Source: Bimastos eiseni (taxonomy: Eukaryota; Annelida; Clitellata; Crassiclitellata; Lumbricidae). Taken from it: a stretch of DNA of 64,000 nt. The translations under genes and the position numbers were made by a program. Positions 10,865 to 23,535 of this stretch are shown here, piece by piece; position 1 is the stretch's first letter, and the number at the start of each line of letters is the position of its first letter. The notes under the pieces are model-generated. The model was not told the DNA's origin. It was given only the letters and a program-made list of their open reading frames with translations, and did not search any database. Location: assembly GCA_959347315.1 (NCBI GenBank), contig OY365810.1:22586906-22650905 (forward strand), given 5' to 3'.

Positions 10865-13800
10865 AAGAGTGAAAGGAAGAAGAAAATATAACAATACCGG
10901 AAGAAAGGAAGAAAATTCAAATGTCAAGAGAGACATATATCACAATACAGAAAGAAAGGAAGAAAATCCAAATGTCAAGAGAGACATATATAACAATAAA
11001 GAAAGAAAGGAAGAAAATTCAAATGTCTAGAGAGACATATATAACAATACAAAAAGAAAGGAAGAAAATTCAAATGTCAAGAGAGACATATATAACAATA
11101 AAGAAAGAAAGGAAGAAAATTCAAATGTCAAGAGAGACATATATAACAATACAAAAAGAAAGGAAGAAAATTCAAATGTCAAGAGAGACATATATCACAA
11201 TACAGAAAGAAAGGAAGAAAATCCAAATGTCAAGAGAGACATATATCACAATACAGAAAGAAAGGAAGAAAATCCAAATGTCAAGAGAGACATATATAAC
11301 AATACAAAAAGAAAGGAAGAAAATTCAAATGTCAAGAGAGACATATATAACAATACAAAAAGAAAGGAAGAAAATTCAAATGTCAAGAGAGACATATATC
11401 ACAATACAGAAAGAAAGGAAGAAAATCCAAATGTCAAGAGAGACATATATAACAATACAAAAAGAAAGGAAGAAAATCCAAATGTCAAGAGAGACATATA
11501 TAACAATACAAAAAGAAAGGAAGAAAATTCAAATGTCAAGAGAAACATATATAACAATACAAAAAGAAAGGAAGAAAATTCAAATGTCAAGAGAGACATA
11601 TATAACAATAAAGAAATAAAGGAAGAAAATTCAAATGTCAAGAGAGACATATATAACAATACCGAAAGAAAGGAAGAAAATTCAAATGTCAAGAGAGACA
11701 TATATAACAATACAAAAAGAAAGGAAGAAAATTCAAATGTCAAGAGAGACATATATAACAATACAGAAATAAAGGAAGAAAATTCAAATGTCAAGAGAGA
11801 CATATATAACAATACAGAAATAAAGGAAGAAAATTCAAATGTCAAGAGAGACATATATAACAATACAAAAAGAAAGGAAGAAAATTCAAATGTCAAGAGA
11901 GACATATATAACAATACCGAAAGAAAGGAAGAAAATTCAAATGTCAAGAGAGACATATATAACAATACAAAAAGAAAGAAAGAAAATTCAAATGTCAAGA
12001 GAGACATATATAACAATACAAAAAGAAAGAAAGAAAATTCAAATGTCAAGGGAGACATATATCACAATACAGAAAGAAAGGAAGAAAATGCAAATGTCAA
12101 GAGAGACATATATAACAATACAGAAAGAAAGGAAGAAAATTCAAATGTCAAGAGAGACATATATAACAATACAAAAAGAAAGGAAGAAAATTCAAATGTC
12201 AAGAGAGACATATATCACAATACAGAAAGAAAGGAAGAAAATCCAAATGTCAAGAGAGACATATATAACAATACAAAAAGAAAGGAAGAATATTCAAATG
12301 TCAAGAGAGACATATATAACAATACAAAAAGAAAGAAAATTCAAATGTCAAGGGAGACATATATCACAATACAGAAAGAACGGAAGAAAATGCAAATGTC
12401 AAGAGAGACATATATAACAATACAAAAAGAAAGGAAGAAAATTCAAATGTCAAGAGAGACATATATCACAATAAAGAAAGAAAGGAAGAAAATTCAAATG
12501 TCAAGAGAGACATATATAACAATACAGAAATAAAGGAAGAAAATTCAAATGTCAAGAGAGACATATATAACAATACAAAAAGAAAGGAAGAAAATTCAAA
12601 TGTCAAGAGAGACATATATAACAATACCGAAAGAAAGGAAGAAAATTCAAATGTCAAGAGAGACATATATAACAATACAAAAAGAAAGAAAATTCAAATG
12701 TCAAGGGAGACATATATCACAATACAGAAAGAAAGGAAGAAAATGCAAATGTCAAGGGAGACATATATCACAATACAGAAAGAAAGGAAGAAAATGCAAA
12801 TGTCAAGAGAGACATATATAACAATACAGAAAGAAAGGAAGAAAATTCAAATGTCAAGAGAGACATATATAACAATACAGAAATAAAGGAAGAAAATTCA
12901 AATGTCAAGAGAGACATATATAACAATACAAAAAGAAAGGAAGAAAATTCAAATGTCAAGAGAGACATATATAACAATACCGAAAGAAAGGAAGAAAATT
13001 CAAATGTCAAGAGAGACATATATAACAATACAAAAAGAAAGGAAGAAAATTCAAATGTCAAGAGAGACATATATAACAATACAAAAAGAAAGGAAGAAAA
13101 AATAAAGGTCAAGAGAGACATATATAACAATACCGAAAGAAAGGAAGAAAATTCAAATGTCAAGAGAGACATATATAACAATACCGAAAGAAAGGAAGAA
13201 AATTCAAATGTCAAGAGAGACATATATAACAATACAAAAAGAAAGGAAGAAAATTCAAATGTCAAGAGAGACATATATAACAATAAAGAAATAAAGGAAG
13301 AAAATTCAAATGTCAAGAGAGACATATATAACAATACAAAAAGAAAGAAAGAAAATTCAAATGTCAAGGGAGACATATATCACAATACAGAAAGAAAGGA
13401 AGAAAATGCAAATGTCAAGAGAGACATATATAACAATACAGAAAGAAAGGAAGAATATTCAAATGTCAAGAGAGACATATATAACAATACAAAAAGAAAG
13501 AAAGAAAATTCAAATGTCAAGGGAGACATATATCACAATACAGAAAGAAAGGAAGAAAATGCAAATGTCAAGAGAGACATATATAACAATACAGAAAGAA
13601 AGGAAGAAAATTCAAATGTCAAGAGAGACATATATAACAATACAAAAAGAAAGGAAGAAAATTCAAATGTCAAGAGAGACATATATAACAATAAAGAAAT
13701 AAAGGAAGAAAATTCAAATGTCAAGAGAGACATATATAACAATACCGAAAGAAAGGAAGAAAATTCAAATTTCAAGAGAGACATATATAACAATACAAAA

Positions 13801-16190
13801 AGAAAGGAAGAAAATTCAAATGTCAAGAGAGACATATATAACAATAAAGAAATAAAGGAAGAAAATTCAAATGTCAAGAGAGACATATATAACAATACAA
13901 AAAGAAAGAAAGAAAATTCAAATGTCAAGGGAGACATATATCACAATACAGAAAGAAAGGAAGAAAATGCAAATGTCAAGAGAGACATATATAACAATAC
14001 AGAAAGAAAGGAAGAATATTCAAATGTCAAGAGAGACATATATAACAATACAAAAAGAAAGAAAGAAAATTCAAATGTCAAGGGAGACATATATCACAAT
14101 ACAGAAAGAAAGGAAGAAAATGCAAATGTCAAGAGAGACATATATAACAATACAGAAAGAAAGGAAGAAAATTCAAATGTCAAGAGAGACATATATAACA
14201 ATACAAAAAGAAAGAAAGAAAATTCAAATGTCAAGGGAGACATATATCACAATACAGAAAGAAAGGAAGAAAATGCAAATGTCAAGAGAGACATATATAA
14301 CAATACAGAAAGAAAGGAAGAATATTCAAATGTCAAGAGAGACATATATAACAATACAAAAAGAAAGAAAGAAAATTCAAATGTCAAGGGAGACATATAT
14401 CACAATACAGAAAGAAAGGAAGAAAATGCAAATGTCAAGAGAGACATATATAACAATACAGAAAGAAAGGAAGAAAATTCAAATGTCAAGAGAGACATAT
14501 ATAACAATACAAAAAGAAAGGAAGAAAATTCAAATGTCAAGAGAGACATATATAACAATACCGAAAGAAAGGAAGAAAATTCAAATGTCAAGAGAGACAT
14601 ATATAACAATACAAAAAGAAACGAAGAAAATTCAAATGTCAAGAGAGACATATATAACAATAAAGAAATAAAGGAAGAAAATTCAAATGTCAAGAGAGAC
14701 ATATATAACAATACAAAAAGAAAGGAAGAAAATTCAAATGTCAAGAGAGACATATATAACAATACCGAAAGAAAGGAAGAAAATTCAAATGTCAAGAGAG
14801 ACATATATAACAATACCGAAAGAAAGGAAGAAAATTCAAATGTCAAGAGAGACATATATAACAATACCGAAAGAAAGGAAGAAAATTCAAATGTCAAGAG
14901 AGACATATATAACAATAAAGAAATAAAGGAAGAAAATTCAAATGTCAAGAGAGACATATATAACAATACAAAAAGAAAGAAAGAAAATTCAAATGTCAAG
15001 GGAGACATATATCACAATACAGAAAGAAAGGAAGAAAATGCAAATGTCAAGAGAGACATATATAACAATACAGAAAGAAAGGAAGAAAATTCAAATGTCA
15101 AGAGAGACATATATAACAATACAAAAAGAAAGGAAGAAAATTCAAATGTCAAGAGAGACATATATCACAATACAGAAAGAAAGGAAGAAAATCCAAATGT
15201 CAAGAGAGACATATATAACAATAAAGAAATAAAGGAAGAAAATTCAAATGTCAAGAGAGACATATATAACAATACAAAAAGAAAGGAAGAAAATTCAAAT
15301 GTCAAGAGAGACATATATAACAATACCGAAAGAAAGGAAGAAAATTCAAATGTCAAGAGAGACATATATAACAATACCGAAAGAAAGGAAGAAAATTCAA
15401 ATGTCAAGAGAGACATATATAACAATACCGAAAGAAAGGAAGAAAATTCAAATGTCAAGAGAGACATATATAACAATAAAGAAATAAAGGAAGAAAATTC
15501 AAATGTCAAGAGAGACATATATAACAATACAAAAAGAAAGAAAGAAAATTCAAATGTCAAGGGAGACATATATCACAATACAGAAAGAAAGGAAGAAAAT
15601 GCAAATGTCAAGAGAGACATATATAACAATACAGAAAGAAAGGAAGAAAATTCAAATGTCAAGAGAGACATATATAACAATACAAAAAGAAAGGAAGAAA
15701 ATTCAAATGTCAAGAGAGACATATATCACAATACAGAAAGAAAGGAAGAAAATCCAAATGTCAAGAGAGACATATATAACAATACAAAAAGAAAGGAAGA
15801 ATATTCAAATGTCAAGAGAGACATATATAACAATACAAAAAGAAAGAAAGAAAATTCAAATGTCAAGGGAGACATATATCACAATACAGAAAGAAAGGAA
15901 GAAAATGCAAATGTCAAGAGAGACATATATAACAATACAGAAAGAAAGGAAGAAAATTCAAATGTCAAGAGAGACATATATAACAATACAAAAAGAAAGG
16001 AAGAAAATTCAAATGTCAAGAGAGACATATATCACAATACAGAAAGAAAGGAAGAAAATCCAAATGTCAAGAGAGACATATATAACAATACAAAAAGAAA
16101 GGAAGAATATTCAAATGTCAAGAGAGACATATATAACAATATAAAAAGAAAGGAAGAAAATTCAAATGTCAAGAGAGACTTATAACAATA
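10865..16190. repeat. 51-bp satellite array, about 100 units
   Basis: A continuous tandem array of a 51-bp unit (CAAATGTCAAGAGAGACATA, then TATAACAATACARAAAGAAA, then GGAAGAAAATT). Because 51 is a multiple of 3, long frames stay open on both strands: a 17-residue repeat MSRETYITIQKERKKIQ on plus, and one with FSSFLSVLLYMSLLTFE on minus. These are breaks-and-restarts of repeat frames, not genes. Unit variants (GGGAGACATATATC, ACCGAAAG, AAAGAAATAAAG with a stop, AGAATATTC) recur at multiples of 51 bp, so higher-order repeats of 153 bp and 561 bp exist. The last unit is truncated at about 16190. Confidence 0.95.
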
Positions 16191-16860
16191 TGGAACTAGT
16201 AAAACAAGGAAGCAGATATGGAGAAACAACAAGAAAACAGAAGATCAGAACAAAACAGAGTAACCACCCCTTGAAATCAGAAGTAATGTAAAATTTATAT
16301 GAAATGGTCTCAAGCTGTAGACAAAGGAACTACCCAATTGCAATACAATAAGACAAGGCTCTGCAATTGGTCATCACCTTGCTGACAAAAGAAAAAGCAC
16401 TTAACTAGTTAACTACAGATTCAACATCTCAAGTGAGTCTCTAATTATTGCGACAGTCTCTGAAAGAAAACTCTAAGCTATTGCGACAGTCTGTGGAAAA
16501 AAGCAAGCAAAACATACAAACGCTTAATAATAAACTCACTGGCTAGACACAGTCCACAAATCAAAAAAGACTTACCAAATGCTTAACTAAACTCCTACAC
16601 ACCCGACCAACTGACTGTACTCTCTCAAAAACCTGTACCAGGGCAAGAGCAACCAAAAAGCGAAGGGGCTACACAAGTCGACAGCTACTACATAGACACA
16701 GATTCGAACCCAATTGGTAACAACACCTGGTGGCCGTGGGAAACACGAGAACCCGCATTAGCCAGACAGAAAAACATAAGAGGAAAGGAGATAGCCAGAG
16801 GTATGGCAAGACAAAGAGAAGGACAAAAGTAAGCAAAAGTCATGACAGAAGTCAATGGAA
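16191..16860. other. Non-coding stretch after the satellite
   Basis: No gene is recognisable. The sequence is A-rich and probably derives from other repeats. Short words such as TTGCGACAGTCTSTG recur near 16449 and 16480. Confidence 0.4.
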
Positions 16861-16872
16861 GCAGAGAAATCA

Positions 16873-16965
16873 GTGTATGTATGTATATAAGTATGTATGT
16901 ATGTATATAAGTATGTAAATAGGTATGTTTTTATGTACATCTGTTTCTATGCATATATGTATGTA
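16873..16965. repeat. (GTAT)n microsatellite
   Basis: A run of GTAT/GTATATAA tetranucleotide repeats with interruptions. Confidence 0.85.
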
Positions 16966-17039
16966 AACTTATTAGAACATCTAACAAAAATCATTTTAAG
17001 TTTAGTGTGTAACAAGTCCTTAACGCAATAGAACCAAGG

Positions 17040-17690
17040 CGATGTTGGTGCTATAAATCTAAACCTAAAAGCACCATTAGCTGATAATATAAGTCATAAC
17101 AATGGCACAATAGAAGTTAAAGGACTACCAAAGCACAATCAGATAAATGTAAACTCAGTTCACAGATAAATCTATCAAACAAGAAATCACACAAAAACCC
17201 AATACAGAAACCAGTAAAACTTAAACTCAGCTCACAGATAAATCTATCATAGTGGCAAAACTACAGGGGACACGAACACCCACAAACAAAAACCAATTAA
17301 ACATAAACTCAGCTCACAGCCAAGTCTATCATAGTGTTAAAATAGAACCTACAGGAATATCAAAAACAATAACTCTCCCTATACACAAAAATAATAAATC
17401 TATAAAAATTGCAGAATACCAGTCACAGGACTACCAAAATCAAAATCACTCCCTTCACACAAAACAATAAATCTATCAAAATTGTAAAATACCATCCACA
17501 AGGACTATCAAACACTAAAACCAATAACTTTCCTTTCACACAAAACAACAAATCTACCAAAATGGCAGAATAGAAGCCACAGGACACCAAAAAAACTAAA
17601 CCCAAAAATTCTTCCTTCACACATAATCATAAATCTATAAAACTGGCAAAAACACAACCAGCCAAACTTAACTCTTTCACACAGTCTAGC
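17040..17690. repeat. Degenerate ~60-80-bp repeat block
   Basis: Diverged units share words such as AAACTCAGCTCACAGATAAATCTATCA, found here as shorter variants near 17150, 17225 and 17310, and CTTTCACACAAAACAA...AATCTA near 17455 and 17535. The pattern continues to about 17690 with drift. I see no convincing coding sequence. Confidence 0.6.
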
Positions 17691-17699
17691 TGTGTGAAA

Positions 17700-18000
17700 G
17701 AGAAATAAGACAAAGAGAAGACAGTTTGGAAAGTCAAGAAGAGGTCAGAAATCAAGTGAAAATAAAAGAAATGGAATGTGTGAAACAGAAAGAAGACGAA
17801 CAAGAAACAGTTTGGAAAGTGAAGAAGAGGTCAGAAATCAAGTGAAAATAAAAGAAATGGAATGTGTGAAACAGAAAGAAGACGAACAAGAAACAGTTTG
17901 GAAAGTGAAGAAGAGGTCAGAAATCAAGTGAAAATACAAGAAATGGAATGTGTGAAACAGAAAGGAGATGAATAAGAAACAGCCTGTCAGAAATGAAAGA
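17700..18000. repeat. ~86-bp tandem repeat, about 3.5 units
   Basis: Near-identical units containing GAAACAGTTTGGAAAGTGAA, GAGGTCAGAAATCAAGTGAA and GAAATGGAATGTGTGAAACA repeat from about 17700 to 17985. Diverged copies trail off to 18260. Confidence 0.85.
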
Positions 18001-18469
18001 GATTGGAAATCATGTGAAAAATGAGAAAATAAAATGCATGAAATGGAAATAAGTGAAAAAGATACAATTGGAAAAGGCAGAATAGATGAGAAGAGCAGAG
18101 TGTGTGAGAGACAATGAAGATGTAGGGAAGAGACCTGGAAATGGAAGAAACGAGACACAAAATCATAAAATGAATCAAATGGACAGTGTAAAAGAGAATG
18201 AAGATGAGGGTAAATATTTGGAAGTGGGAAAAAAGATAAGAAATCACAAGAAAGAATTAGGTTGCATGAAGATCATTGAGCCCTCCTCCGTTATCCAGGC
18301 TTGGAATTGGCACTGTCAGGGTGCAAAAAGTGCATAATACACATATTCATACACATATTCGAAGTACGCAAATGCACAATTCTTATGGTCATTCAAACAA
18401 AAAAAAGACAAATCTGACACAAATGCACTGCAGATGGTCAAGTCCCCTTCTTGTGGAATGCACCGCTCG

Positions 18470-18545
18470 TTGACCAATGTTGATCGTTTTGACCAATGTT
18501 GATCGTTTTGATAAATGATGATCGTTTCGATCAATGTTGATCTTG
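18470..18545. repeat. 20-bp minisatellite, four units
   Basis: Four head-to-tail copies of GACCAATGTTGATCGTTTTG with small changes (the third has ATAAATGATG, the fourth ATCAATGTTGATC). Confidence 0.85.
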
Positions 18546-18749
18546 ATCTTTGCAGAACTCGCAGTTGTTCACGGTTGCCAAGAGTTCCACGATCGATCAA
18601 CGAAGCGGGAACCCAAACAAACAAAAAGACAGACAAATGGAGATTAAGAAGTGGTCTCGCTTTTCTCCTTGAATTCTCTTAGGACAAAAGAACAGCCAAG
18701 GGAAAGAATAAAGAGAGGAGACTGAATAGAAAGAGACTCAGAACATACA

Positions 18750-19085
18750 GTGTACTAGTAACAAGTGCTAAATACTAATGCCCAGAGTACTAATATCTAA
18801 TGCTAAATACCAAATACTAATGACAAGAAGACTAGTGCAAAAAGCCAAATACTAACTACTAAAGCTAAAGTACTAATGCCAAGTGCAAAATAGAAAATAC
18901 TAATGTCCAGAGTAATAGTGCCCAAGGCTAAATACTAAATACTAATGCCTGGAGTGTTAGTACCTAACGCCAAATACCAAACAATAATGACCAGAGACTA
19001 GTACCTAATGCCAAATACTAATGCCCAGAGTACTAGTGCCTAATTCTAAATACTAAAGACCAAAGTACTAGTATCACATGGTAAT
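18750..19085. repeat. Degenerate short-unit repeat (CTAATGCCMAGAGTACTAGT)
   Basis: Words such as AATACTAATGCC, CAGAGTACTAGT and GCTAAATACTAA recur irregularly over about 330 bp, giving a low-order variable satellite. Confidence 0.75.
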
Positions 19086-19400
19086 TAATAGTGATGTATT
19101 GCATTGTAATGTATCGTAATGTAAATGTCATGTATTGCAAAGAAAGAGATATAGAGTGCAAAGAATGAAGGAAAGAAAGAGTCAGAAAGATGGCAGCAGG
19201 ATTTCGGCTCCACCCAAAAGAAGGCGAGTCACCGCTCAGCAAGGAATCTGGTCCACAGTCCGTCAGAAGGCAGAGTGCAGAGCGCTCGCCAAGCCAACAG
19301 TCGACGACCGATATTGCATGTGTAGGGCCCCCTAAGACCTAATGGCTGGTGGTCCACATGCCAGGTCCTCAGAGCACAAAGCAGTTTGTACATACCCATC

Positions 19401-21237
19401 TACAAACATCAATCAGTCAATCTCAACACCAGCAAAAGAAGCGCCCGATCGTCTTACGTTGTCTCTCTGGCCGCTCGGAGGGCAGGAAGTCCTGCAGCTC
19501 AGGCCAAAGAGAGCACGTCGTCGCTCGAGAGGCTTGTCCGGTACACCGCGGGATCTCCTTCGCCTCCTCCGTCTCTTCTTCGGCTTCGGATGGACTCCTC
19601 CGTCGGAAGGACCGACTCCAACATCCCGATCGCCAACGGTAGAGGCCGATGCAGTGGCAAACTCTACAGGGTCCAGGATCTACAGCGTAGGCACCTCCGT
19701 GAAGATGACACTGGAGGCCACCAGGCGCCCGACCGGTGGAGGCAAGACGCTGGTCTTGCTCCTTACAAACATCAATCAGTCAATCTCAACACCAACAAAA
19801 GAAGCGCCCGATCGTCTTACGTTGTCTCTCTGGCCGCCCGGAGGGAAGGAAGTCCTGCAGCTCAGGTCCAGAGAGACCGTCCTCGCTCGACCGCTCGGCA
19901 GACTTGTCCGGAACACCGCGGGATCTCCTTCGCCTCCTTCGTCTCTTCTTCGGATGGACTCCTCCGTCGGAAGGACCGACTCCAGCATCCCGTTCGCCAA
20001 CGGTAGAGGCCGATGCGGTGGCAAACTCTACTGGGTCCAGGATCTCCAGCGCAGGCACCTCCATGAAGATGACACTGGAGGCCACCAAGTGCACGACCGG
20101 CGGAGGCAAGACGCTGGTCTTGCTCCTTACAAACATCAATCAGTCAATCTCAACACCAGCAAAAGAAGCGCCCGATCGTCTTACGTTGTCTCTCTGGCCG
20201 CTCGGAGGGCAGGAAGTCCTGCAGCTCAGGTCCAGAGAGCACGTCCTCGCTCGACCGCTCGGCAGGCTTGTCCCGAACACCGCGGGATCTCCTTCGCCTC
20301 CTTCGTCTCTTCTTCGGCTTCGGATGGACTCCTCCGTCGGAAGGACCGACTCCAGCATCCCGTTCGCCAACGGTAGAGGCCGATGCGGTGGCAAACTCTA
20401 CCGGGTCCAGGATCTCAAGCGCAGGCACCTCCATGAAGATGACACTGGAGGCCACCAGGTGCACGACCGGCGGAGGCAAGACGCTGGTCTTGCTCCTTAC
20501 AAACATCAATCAGTCAATCTCAACACCAGCAAAAGAAACGCCTGATCGTCTTACGTTGTCTCTCTGGCCGCTCGGAGGGCAGGAAGTCCTGCAGCTCAGG
20601 CCAAAGAGATCACGTCCTCGCTCGACCGCTCGGCAGACTTGTCCGGAACACCGCGGGATCTCCTTCGCCTCCTTCGTCTCTTCTTCGGATGGACTCCTCC
20701 GTCGGAAGGACCGACTCCAGCATCCCGTTCGCCAACGGTAGAGGCCGATGCGGTGGCAAACTCTACTGGGTCCAGGATCTCCAGCGCAGGCACCTCCATG
20801 AAGATGACACTGGAGGCCACCAAGTGCACGACCGGCGGAGGCAAGACGCTGGTCTTGCTCCTTACAAACATCAATCAGTCAATCTCAACACCAGCAAAAG
20901 AAGCGCCCGATCGCCTTACGTTGTCTCTCTGGCCGCTCGGAGGGCAGGAAGTCCTGCAGCTCAGGTCCAGAGAGCATGTCCTCGCTCGACCGCTCGGCAG
21001 ACTCGGCAGGCTTGTCCGGAACACCGCGGGATCTCCTTCGCCTCCTCCGTCTCTTCTTCGGATGGACTCCTCCGTCGGAAGGACCGACTCCAGCATCCCG
21101 TTCGCCAACGGTAGAGGCCGATGCAGTGGCAAACTCTACAGGGTCCAGGATCTCCAGCGCAGGCACCTCCGTGAAGATGACACTGGAGGTCACCCGGTGC
21201 ACGACCGGCGGAGGCAAGACGCTGGTCTTGCTCCTTT
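19401..21237. repeat. GC-rich tandem repeat, five units of ~363-373 bp
   Basis: The landmark TACAAACATCAATCAGTCAA occurs at 19401, 19764, 20128, 20498 and 20863, giving unit lengths of 363, 364, 370 and 365 bp, and the last unit ends at about 21237. The block is much richer in G+C than its surroundings. On the minus strand each unit carries a 117-159-residue frame. The plus strand also has long open frames because some unit lengths are near multiples of three. Confidence 0.95.
19786..20874 (-). pseudogene. Three further copies of the Arg-rich repeat frame
   Basis: Frames at 19786-20139 (117 aa), 20150-20509 (119 aa) and 20596-20874 (92 aa, diverging at the end) repeat the same sequence. Each opens MMFVRSKTSVLPP, and the first two end FFCWC at a TGA in the unit-junction sequence GATTGACTGATTGATG. 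Because each unit ends its own frame, the array does not encode one long repeat protein. At most it encodes one short peptide per unit, or alternative exons. Confidence 0.4.
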
Positions 21238-21364
21238 TCAAAGCGGGAGCGACAAGAGCGTGATCGAAGTTCTTCGTGGCAACGCGAAGACGGGCGCTGG
21301 TTGCCCGAAAGTTATCGCGGGCCGTGGCCATCCTAGCATCCCAGTCGATGACGTCCACCTCCAT
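20885..21364 (-). CDS. Arg-rich hypothetical protein encoded by the repeat block (longest copy)
   Basis: The right-most unit plus flanking sequence gives a 159-residue minus-strand frame (MEVDVIDWDARMATARDNFR...). It continues into the repeat part KTSVLPPPVV, VPALEILDPVEFATASASTV, then the basic run PKKRRRRRRRSRGV and an acidic Ser/Glu stretch, ending FFCWC. The basic run could be a nuclear-localisation signal; this is inference. Shorter copies of the repeat part occur in the other units at 19786-20139, 20150-20509 and 20596-20874. I do not recognise the family. A real product would require transcription evidence, so this could equally be repeat sequence with chance open frames. Confidence 0.3.
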   Translation of the reverse strand: MEVDVIDWDARMATARDNFRATSARLRVATKNFDHALVAPALKRSKTSVLPPPVVHRVTSSVIFTEVPALEILDPVEFATASASTVGERDAGVGPSDGGVHPKKRRRRRRRSRGVPDKPAESAERSSEDMLSGPELQDFLPSERPERQRKAIGRFFCWC

Positions 21365-21499
21365 GAGAACGGCCGGACTGTGTCGTGGTCAGGTGAGTCG
21401 GAGAGCACGGGCACCACTTCCGGCGCAGTCTCCTCCTCCTCCACAGTCTCCAAGGCTCCTCTCTTGCCTGGTGGACACTTGGATGAACTGCAATGACAG

Positions 21500-22200
21500 A
21501 CAATCATATCACATTAGAATTCTGGCACGTTATGACAGGTTCGACTGCTTCGAAAAAAGCGGTCTGCAATTTATAGCACAGTCTAGTTTTATAAGAATGC
21601 ATATTATGGACAGTGAGACATTAAACAAAATCAAAGAATATTAACTTAAGATGCTGCTGACATAATATAGCAAAATACAATGAGACACGAAGAAGCTCTT
21701 ATACCACATATAAAATGAAGTGGCCTGATTTACATATGGTTTAACATAACCATGAAATTACTTGCATCTGCCTTTGAATGGCCAGGAACAAACAAACTTC
21801 TCATAGATCCATCTATCTAATTACTCGCTTCTATGTTAAACCATATGCAAATCATCCCACTCAAGTTGTCCCTTCCATTGCATCAAGCATACTAAAGGAA
21901 CATGGATTGGCTGGATGGCAATCATTCTTCATTAAATTCAAATGTCCACTTTGTGCATTTAGATCGACCTTCCTTAGGATGAGGCAACATTTATTAAATA
22001 CTATCAAGTGATACGAGTTCATCAGATATCAGATCACTTGCATAAGTGACCTCTTAGGAATGCACAAGATAACTAACTGGGTGACATGACCTAATATTTT
22101 GCCTGCAAAATGTAAGGTCATTGTTTTTAATGCAGCTGGGATTAATGTCACTTAACCTACCCTCAAAGCATTATAGTTGCAGTTCTCCTTCCTTCAACTG
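21500..22200. other. Non-coding stretch
   Basis: No gene is seen; the sequence is AT-rich and unremarkable. Confidence 0.4.
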
Positions 22201-22227
22201 TGAAGTCACAAATTAGATGTATTAGCT

Positions 22228-22400
22228 TATCCAAAACTCACTAGCCTAGGCTGTCACTAGAATGCCCAAACATCATCACATCACACCCTTCTCAAATCAC
22301 TCCTAAACAAACTCAGAAGAGAATCGACATCAAACCTACAACTCCGTACAATAGTCCCAGTATCCCCACAAACTCTTCAGCATCCAACCATTCTCGACCT
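22228..22400 (+). mobile_element. CR1/L2-like non-LTR retrotransposon fragment (3' region)
   Basis: The sequence is clearly related to the longer fragment at 35205-36170. Shared words are TCCAAAACT, GCTGTCACTAGAAYGCCCAA, AATCATC/CATCATCAC and CCTACAACTCCKTACAGTA-like. Conceptual reading gives AVTRMPKHHHITP, the ARAVTRxPKxxHITP motif of the C-terminal part of reverse transcriptase proteins of this group. It is short and frameshifted. Confidence 0.5.
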
Positions 22401-22404
22401 AAAC

Positions 22405-23400
22405 TACCTCCATTTTGGCAACTGGTCAGCCTCCTCTATTGACTTGGACCCTCTAGACACCAAATTAGAACCCCCTCTGAAATACCCCTCTTACTTAGAC
22501 CCAGTGCTCATGAATGAGCTGGCATTATGCATTGCTTTTAAGTTTAGCTTTCTATGATTATAGGGCTGCTAAATAATTATTTTGCAAATCCTGGATGCCC
22601 ACATAATCAATAGCAATGACTTTACCAATCAACCCTGGTCTGGTGGTCACATCACTTGATAGCATGTATAATAAATGTTGCCTCAATCTAAGGAGGATCA
22701 ACAGCCTACTGAATTAGGCTTTAAAAAATTAATCAAAAGACAAGTGGCCTGTACAATGTCTACACAATATTAGAATCAACTTTTAGAGCAAAATGCGTAT
22801 TAAATTCCAGTAACACAGGTTATCAGGCATATGGACCACGCATTAGCAGAGTTCACTGAATACATTCGTGCAGATGGTATTTATAAATAATTGGGTTTGT
22901 AATGCAAAGCGCAAATGTGCAACAACTTGAACTTCTACTGAGATGATGATGATTAAATTTTAATCAGTCAGGACGTTTGCTTAAAATTCCAGGACAATTT
23001 TGGATCAATCCTAGACATTGGACACACAAGTTCAATTCTTGTCTACCAAGTTAACCCTGGACGGTTGGTTGGCAGCTCTAGAAGTTTGGAGTTTACGATT
23101 ATGATTAGCAGAACAAGAATAACAATCATCTTTGGATGTTTGGAATGCAAGAAATGTACAAACCAAGTTAATCAGTTCTTAAAATACAAACAATCGCAAT
23201 CATAACTGTTTTAAATGAATTAAATACCCTATAACAAAATGGTTTGCACAAATACTCTTTTTTGTTACACTGCACAAAATACTCATTACTTAGTCAGACA
23301 CAGACTACATATTTGGCTGCAAGTTCCACAATCCCAATGCCATTTAGAACGGTGAATGCACAGCAGCGAGTCATCACGCATGCGAATGCTGCGTGAACTG
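22405..23400. other. Non-coding stretch
   Basis: No gene or clear element is recognised. Some sequence up to about 22550 may be further decayed retrotransposon. Confidence 0.35.
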
Positions 23401-23425
23401 GTTGACGAGTCTCATCATGCTCAAA

Positions 23426-23535
23426 ATCATTTCAATCAATCAATCAGTATTCGCTTATTCAGTCAAGCCAACATACAGATGCAACTTCTTATCCCGATCA
23501 GTCGGTCCAGCTTAATCAATCAATCAATCAATCAA
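23426..23535. repeat. AATC-rich microsatellite region
   Basis: Interrupted runs of TCAA/AATC (CAATCAATCAATCAATCAAT at about 23515-23535, with a shorter run at 23430). Confidence 0.7.

Noticed and set aside
10865..16190. CRISPR-like array
   Set aside because: There are no unique spacers; the whole unit repeats, and the context is an animal genome.
10921..16232. Long open frames of up to 266 residues (MSRETYITIQKERKKIQ repeats) and their minus-strand counterparts
   Set aside because: They are by-products of a 51-bp satellite: every frame is open on both strands, breaks track unit variants, and no non-repeat coding sequence is attached.
17423..18247. Hydrophobic minus-strand frames (Phe/Leu/Ser-rich)
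   Set aside because: They are the complement of A-rich tandem repeats and change with repeat period.
19342..21496. Plus-strand frames of 200-344 residues in the GC-rich repeat
   Set aside because: Three overlapping plus frames and several minus frames are open at once, as GC-rich tandem DNA does. The plus frames change reading from unit to unit, whereas the minus frame keeps the same start and end in each unit, so only the minus frame was retained, and weakly.
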